Of a stretch of DNA of 64,000 nt, positions 58,902 to 64,000 are shown piece by piece. Source of the DNA: Colius striatus (taxonomy: Eukaryota > Chordata > Aves > Coliiformes > Coliidae); contig NC_084766.1 of NCBI RefSeq assembly GCF_028858725.1, positions 23,662,501-23,726,500 of the forward strand, given 5' to 3'. The number at the start of each line of letters is the position of its first letter. Positions within the stretch are counted from its first letter, which is position 1. A program made the translations under genes and the position numbers. A model generated the notes under the pieces. That model had not been told where the DNA came from and did not search any database. It saw only the letters and a program-made list of their open reading frames with translations.

Positions 58902-61900
58902 CTAAAAAAAAAAGGCACAGAGGTAATGTTTTATAACACCTTTCCATTTCAAACACACAAATTTCACAAAGTTTTCAACACTAAAGATATTTTATCTTGA
59001 ATAGCTGCTGCTATAAATGTATTAACAAACATATATAATAATTATAAAATACTCAAAACTTAAAAGACATTATCAGCAATAATTTAACTTACCAATAGAA
59101 GTTGCATTCCAGCATACTACAGCTCTTTCATTTTTGCATCTATCCTTTAAATATTAGGAGAAGTAATTATTTTTTAAAAATAATACACTTTTGCAAGAGA
59201 ATCATAAGCACTGAGTTTTGCCTCTGCTATTCATGCTTCCAAATGAGTCCATCCCTGCCATAACAGTGCATTCCTCTGAATGGAAAATACACAATCCCAT
59301 CTTTGAACAGAGAGTAACATCTCTGACACATTGGTAGAAAAAATACCTACAATATATATCTTTAGTAAGCTTTTTCTTTATGAGGAAAATTGAAATGATA
59401 TGTTTCTACCTCTAGCTATTAAAAAAAAGATCTTTTGGCTGTATATAAATAATCTTATATAACCATCCACATTCATCAAAATATTAGGCTAAGGAAAGAT
59501 GTTTTCTTCTGAATGAGATTTCTTTGCTTTTGTCAGTATGATTCACATCCATAATGGTTAAGTAATCTGTCAACTCTGTCATCTATTTCTGGATGAAAAG
59601 AATATCAGTCAAGAGTTAAATGTAGTCATGCAGGAGATCTGAAATTCAGACTGTGTAAACTTTTGTTATTTTTCATCAAAGCACTGAAATTTCATCTGTA
59701 AGACTTGCTTCAAAATTTAAAAAAAAAACCAAAAAAACCAAAAAACCTACATGACAAGAACATTACCCAGAATCTGCAAGACAGCTGTTAAAATGCTAAT
59801 AAATACAAATTAAATACCTATTGTAGGTTTCAGGAACAGAACAACACTACAATGCTATTTTCAACATCCAGAATGAATTTTGTAGGATGCTCTTGCACTT
59901 CAGTTTTACAATAAATTACTAACAGTAAAGAATTTAAAGCTTCACAACTTGAAGCTTTGAACCTTTAATGAACAATGCAAAATGCTAGCCATTTTTTTTT
60001 AACCCAAAGTAATTTTATCTTTCAATAGTTCTAGCAAGAGCAACACTAGTGATGTTTGATATTTACTTAATGCAGTGTGAATGGTATCTGACTTGCATGT
60101 AACAATGGTGAAGTGACAAAATAAGTTGTTAATGTCTCCAAAGAAAAATGGAAGCCATTTCCATGGCTTTTTAAATAAGCAAAAATTCTCAGCCTCTTGG
60201 CATACACCAGCCTGGTAAATATTAATGTCAAAATAATTCATACACTCCTACTGACTTGCACTGAAAATCATGCATGAGACATTAAGAGAGCCTGTAAATA
60301 GGAAGATACAGCACAAATGAGCAGATGGTGTTGTCAGAACATTGCTCTCTAAATGCTGATTCTGTAAGACTCCTGGTGCCTATCATGGGATCGGTTTTGC
60401 GTATCTCATTTTGGGTCTGGATATATACTTTCTGCATTGACTATCTTTATCTCACAGGAAAGTATGCTAAAAATAAGGTTTATCTTACTGGTTTCCCAGA
60501 AAACTGCTTACTGACTTTTTAAGTACTTCATAAAGCTTCTTTTATATTTAGCTTTTGAATCGCTACTATGAACTCCTAATCTGTCTGAAGATCCTTTATA
60601 AACAGATTAAGGAAACTTACAGATATTTCTGTACTTTGGTTTTAGCTTTTACAGTACTGAAGATCAAAATGAAATGAGTTGATTACTAATCTCTAAAGCA
60701 ACTGGTTTACCTTCAGGTCTTACCCAACATCCAATTTAGCAATTTTATGGGAGTGATGGGACGGAGAATTTTAGTCTTTAACACATGAAAGGTCAAATAT
60801 GTTCTATGGTATGTGGATTAATTTCTTATGTTCAAGAGGAGTGAGCATGGACATAACAAGGAGAGGATTTCTTATCTCTATATAAAATACTAATCAACTT
60901 GCAGCTCACCACTGCAAAGGGACACTGCATGCCACCCAAGGAACAGAATTGGGTAGCTATTGAAGTCTTAAGCAGTTTCACAGATAGTACTTAACGCTGG
61001 ATATATAAATTGCTGGTGCGTGTGCGTACATGCTTGTATGCACACATGCATTTTCTCTGCTGCTTTTTCTAATGGGGCTTACTGAGCTGGTTTGTTCCAT
61101 TGAAAAGCATGCCTCTTGGCATATTTGCACATCTGGGCCTTTCCTCTGTCATGCATTCTTCATCAACTGCTATATACTCACAGCAAGATTCCTTCCTGCA
61201 TATGTAGACCTTATTAACTAATGGAATTTAAAACCAGTTCAGTGAGACCCATAACGTTTTAGTCTTTCCCATAGCCTAGAAAAATATAGATAACATGTTC
61301 TCTGCATTGAACAGCAAGCCATTTGATTTTAGCAGATAGACTACATGCTATCTGGATTATTGTGCAGATATTAACACACCTTCATGTTCTAAACACACTG
61401 TTGGGTACTTGAGGCAAAGGTAACAAATATCTGCCCCGGTTCTCATATGAGACAACAATGCTTTCTACTTTGAATCAGATCAGATTAGGACTGTAAAATA
61501 CTATCTAATGTTTTGGCATCCCAGCTGGGAATTCAGTATTTATTATCTTCAGCATGATGAAAAGTGAATTATACAAGTTTCACAGACCTCTGAGATGGAA
61601 ATAGGATGACGCAGGGAGCTGGCAGAGGTAGTTAGCCATGTCTTAAATTTTCACTGAGTGACTTTTGTGTGAATGAATCAAAGGATGAAATGCCTGTTAT
61701 ACTGAAGTATCTTATCCACAAGTGGACACATGGAAAAGACTAAGAATCATTTGAGAAAGACACTGTTATATGATAGTGGCCATATACCTGAATTCCCATG
61801 GCTACTATTACAGGTATCTAAAACTGTGTGGAGAATTATCTTAAAACCACTATTGACTTTTTATTTTAAGTAGTATAAGCTGAATTAGCATTGCAGTTGC

Positions 61901-64000
61901 ATTCATCTTCTCAGTACAAACTGTTGGAACGACAGTGCCTTTAAGTGCTTGGCTGAGAAGCAGTAAGAAATTCAGGGGGAATTCAGCCAGAGGGACAGCG
62001 AGGTGTAACTACCTCCTCTGCTCTGCATTTTCCTGCTTGTCCACTACACCAGCAATGTGCCCAGTAAATCTATGTATTTTTTACTTCATCCTCTGGTTTG
62101 GATCCATATTAGTGAATTGGAGGGGGAAAATGGTGGAAAGCTGAAAATACTAAGGACTGATTCAAAGAAAGGGAATGGGTATATGGAAGGCAGTCCAAAG
62201 GTAAGCTTCAGAAGTAGAGACAGAAACAGGAAAAACTCCTCCAGGATACAGCCCTGGAATGCCACTGTCACTTCCAGATTCTTTGTTCATTCTTCACTCC
62301 TGCCCTTGCTTTCAGCAAATTTGCACCTGACACTATATTGCTAACTTCATTGCCTTCTCCAGTTCTTCTGGGAAGTCTGCTTATTTCCAAGTTGCACAGA
62401 AAATAATTGTATTTGCCTTCACTTGTGCACAAGGAACAAGTGAAAAGGACAGCAACTTTTGCTCCTTACTTGGAAAAGCCAAATGTATATAACTGATTGT
62501 CAGTAGTCACTGACAGCATTATGTGGAACAAAGTGACATGATCCTTATCTTTGTATTAGTCTGGATGTCTGTCTATACTAGCTCTAGTTTTATGATAATT
62601 TTTAATTCTCCCTAAAATACACAGATCATGAACTGGAATAAAACACAAAATTTTCACACATTATTTTTCATGTTAAAATCAATTAATACTCCAGAGAGGG
62701 TTGCTTAAGTGAAAAGTTGCAAGAGCTTTTTTTATAGGGCAAATTAGAAAGAAAGAATAAAACCCAGCAGCAGCAAAACTCTGGCTCTAACTAGAGTTTG
62801 ACTGATCAAAGGGGACCAATGCATGTATCTGCATCATGTTATAAGGGTTCCCCTCTTATTTGGCTGACAAGCTGGCTCTTGGCATACCAGCCAGCTCATT
62901 TCTAAACCCTAGGCACATCTGATCTTGCCTAGCATCGACATAGACCATGCAAAGTCTCCTTTGGCAAGTAAGCAAAGTTGCATTTACTTGCTCCACAGAA
63001 AGTAGCCGTCTTGTCCTGTTTTCTTGCAGAGACAGACAGTACAGGGGCCATCTATGGTGACAGTGCTACGTTAGCAACTGGATAGAGGTTACGTTTCTAT
63101 ATCTAGCAATAGTTCAAAGTGAAATACTGGATTCCAGTTATGCTCTGATGTTCCAGTCAATGCAATTGTCACATGTGCCAGGTATAAAAAACAAAAGCTG
63201 AAAATGTAGCATTCTCACTGAAACAGCAAGCTGCTCCAATCTGTTCATTTTTCTTAAGTTCTGTGCTGAGATGCTTTTTGATAAAGATACTGTTCAACAG
63301 CAGAAGGTCATATAGTTAAAATAAGTAGAATGAATTTAAGATTCACTAGAAATTAAAATCTGTTTGCTCCCTAGCAAAATGAGATGTAAATGAAACTTCA
63401 CAAATATTCCTTATGCATGTATAGGGCATTCCATGAGTCTTTAAAATTATCTTTGATTTCATCTGTATGACAAATAGGTTCATTTACTTGTAAAAGAAAT
63501 AGCTAAATTAGTGTATCAAGATCAGACTATATCAGCAACAACTCAGTGATATATTTCAAAATATCAAATAATATACAAATTAACACAGAAAAGCACTGTC
63601 CTTTGAAATATCCTGGCAGATCATAAGCTAGGTCAAAGAAATTCATTTTTGCAGCTGTTTGGAATTTTTTTTAGTATCAGTACTTCTAACTACAAAGGGA
63701 GTAAGAGCTAGCAGTATGCTGCTAATATGGTATTAAGCATCCAAATATTGTCTAATTGTTAGACTTCCTGTTCTAGATTGATAATGCAGAGAATTTGGTG
63801 AGAAATACAGACCTCAGTTTCATAAATACCGAAGCCTTAGAGTAACTTACATAACCTATAATAGGATTATCTTATATGTTTATCTGTTGTTGGTTTTACT
63901 CTGTACATTTTAAATAGATTAGTATGTATCGTGGGTTAGCTGGGAAATAAGTTAACTGGCAAAGATGTTGTTAATGTTAAACAGTTTTCCTGGAAAAGGA
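58902..64000. other. Upstream side of GABRP, no exon placed
   Basis: Should include the intron upstream of the first coding exon and possibly a leader exon and promoter. I found no CpG-rich stretch, convincing TATA/initiator pair or conserved exon. An A/C-rich low-complexity tract lies at 59719-59747. A perfect 8-bp inverted repeat with an 11-nt loop is at 62870-62896. Confidence 0.5.
59719..59747. repeat. (A)nCC low-complexity tract
   Basis: Runs of six to ten A separated by CC, repeated about three times, seen directly. Confidence 0.8.

Noticed and set aside
62728..62738. CTATAAAAAAA on the minus strand as a GABRP TATA box
   Set aside because: No initiator, CpG content or exon/donor could be placed below it. 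Such strings are common in AT-rich DNA.
62870..62896. Inverted repeat AGCTGGCT / AGCCAGCT with 11-nt loop as an RNA gene or terminator
   Set aside because: An 8-bp stem alone is weak, and no flanking structure, T-run or family motif supports a functional RNA.

Overview
The window looks like nuclear DNA from a bird. It is AT-rich and intron-dominated. Its interspersed repeats are nearly all CR1 LINE fragments with the avian-type 3' end (a 'GGTTGGAAGGGACCTCA..GATCATCTAGTCCAACCCC' block on the antisense strand and ATTCTRTG octamer tails). No bacterial operons, CRISPR arrays, rRNA or tRNA genes were seen. The bird assignment is an inference from repeat content; other sauropsids are not formally excluded.

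The one gene I can support is a complete nine-coding-exon gene on the minus strand, start codon at 58868 and stop at 22145. It encodes a Cys-loop ligand-gated chloride channel subunit that best matches the GABA-A receptor pi subunit (GABRP). Joining the exons gives 1311 nt, or 436 codons plus a stop. Every junction has AG/GT borders and a consistent phase, and the remembered human pi protein is about 440 residues. The tiny first coding exon (41 coding nt, signal peptide) and coding exons 2 and 3 have no long ORF and were found by hand. The protein has a short signal peptide, a ligand-binding domain with a 15-residue Cys-loop, a pore-lining M2 with pi-like features, a very divergent M3-M4 loop, and M4 ending at the C-terminus.

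Layout: 1-22144 is downstream flank with no recognisable gene. It holds a CR1 tail at the left edge, a nested pair of CR1 copies (271-985), a CR1 stub near 15.6 kb and a 29-bp tandem duplication. 22145-58901 is the gene, with eight coding introns of 0.66 to 9.8 kb. These contain a fairly intact CR1 ORF2 fragment (27.3-28.0 kb), an ancient CR1 (36.3-37.1 kb), an LTR-like segment (35.5-36.0 kb), several CR1 3' ends, a 26-bp perfect palindrome and a 21-bp minisatellite. 58902-64000 is the upstream side. It should hold any non-coding leader exon and the promoter, but I could not place either.

I did not find a new multi-gene system. The most useful results are the hand-built gene model, its lineage-specific protein changes (loss of the usual FGG motif, an extra extracellular cysteine, an unusual M3-M4 loop), the open question of pi versus a pi-like paralogue such as zeta, and the layered repeat insertions.
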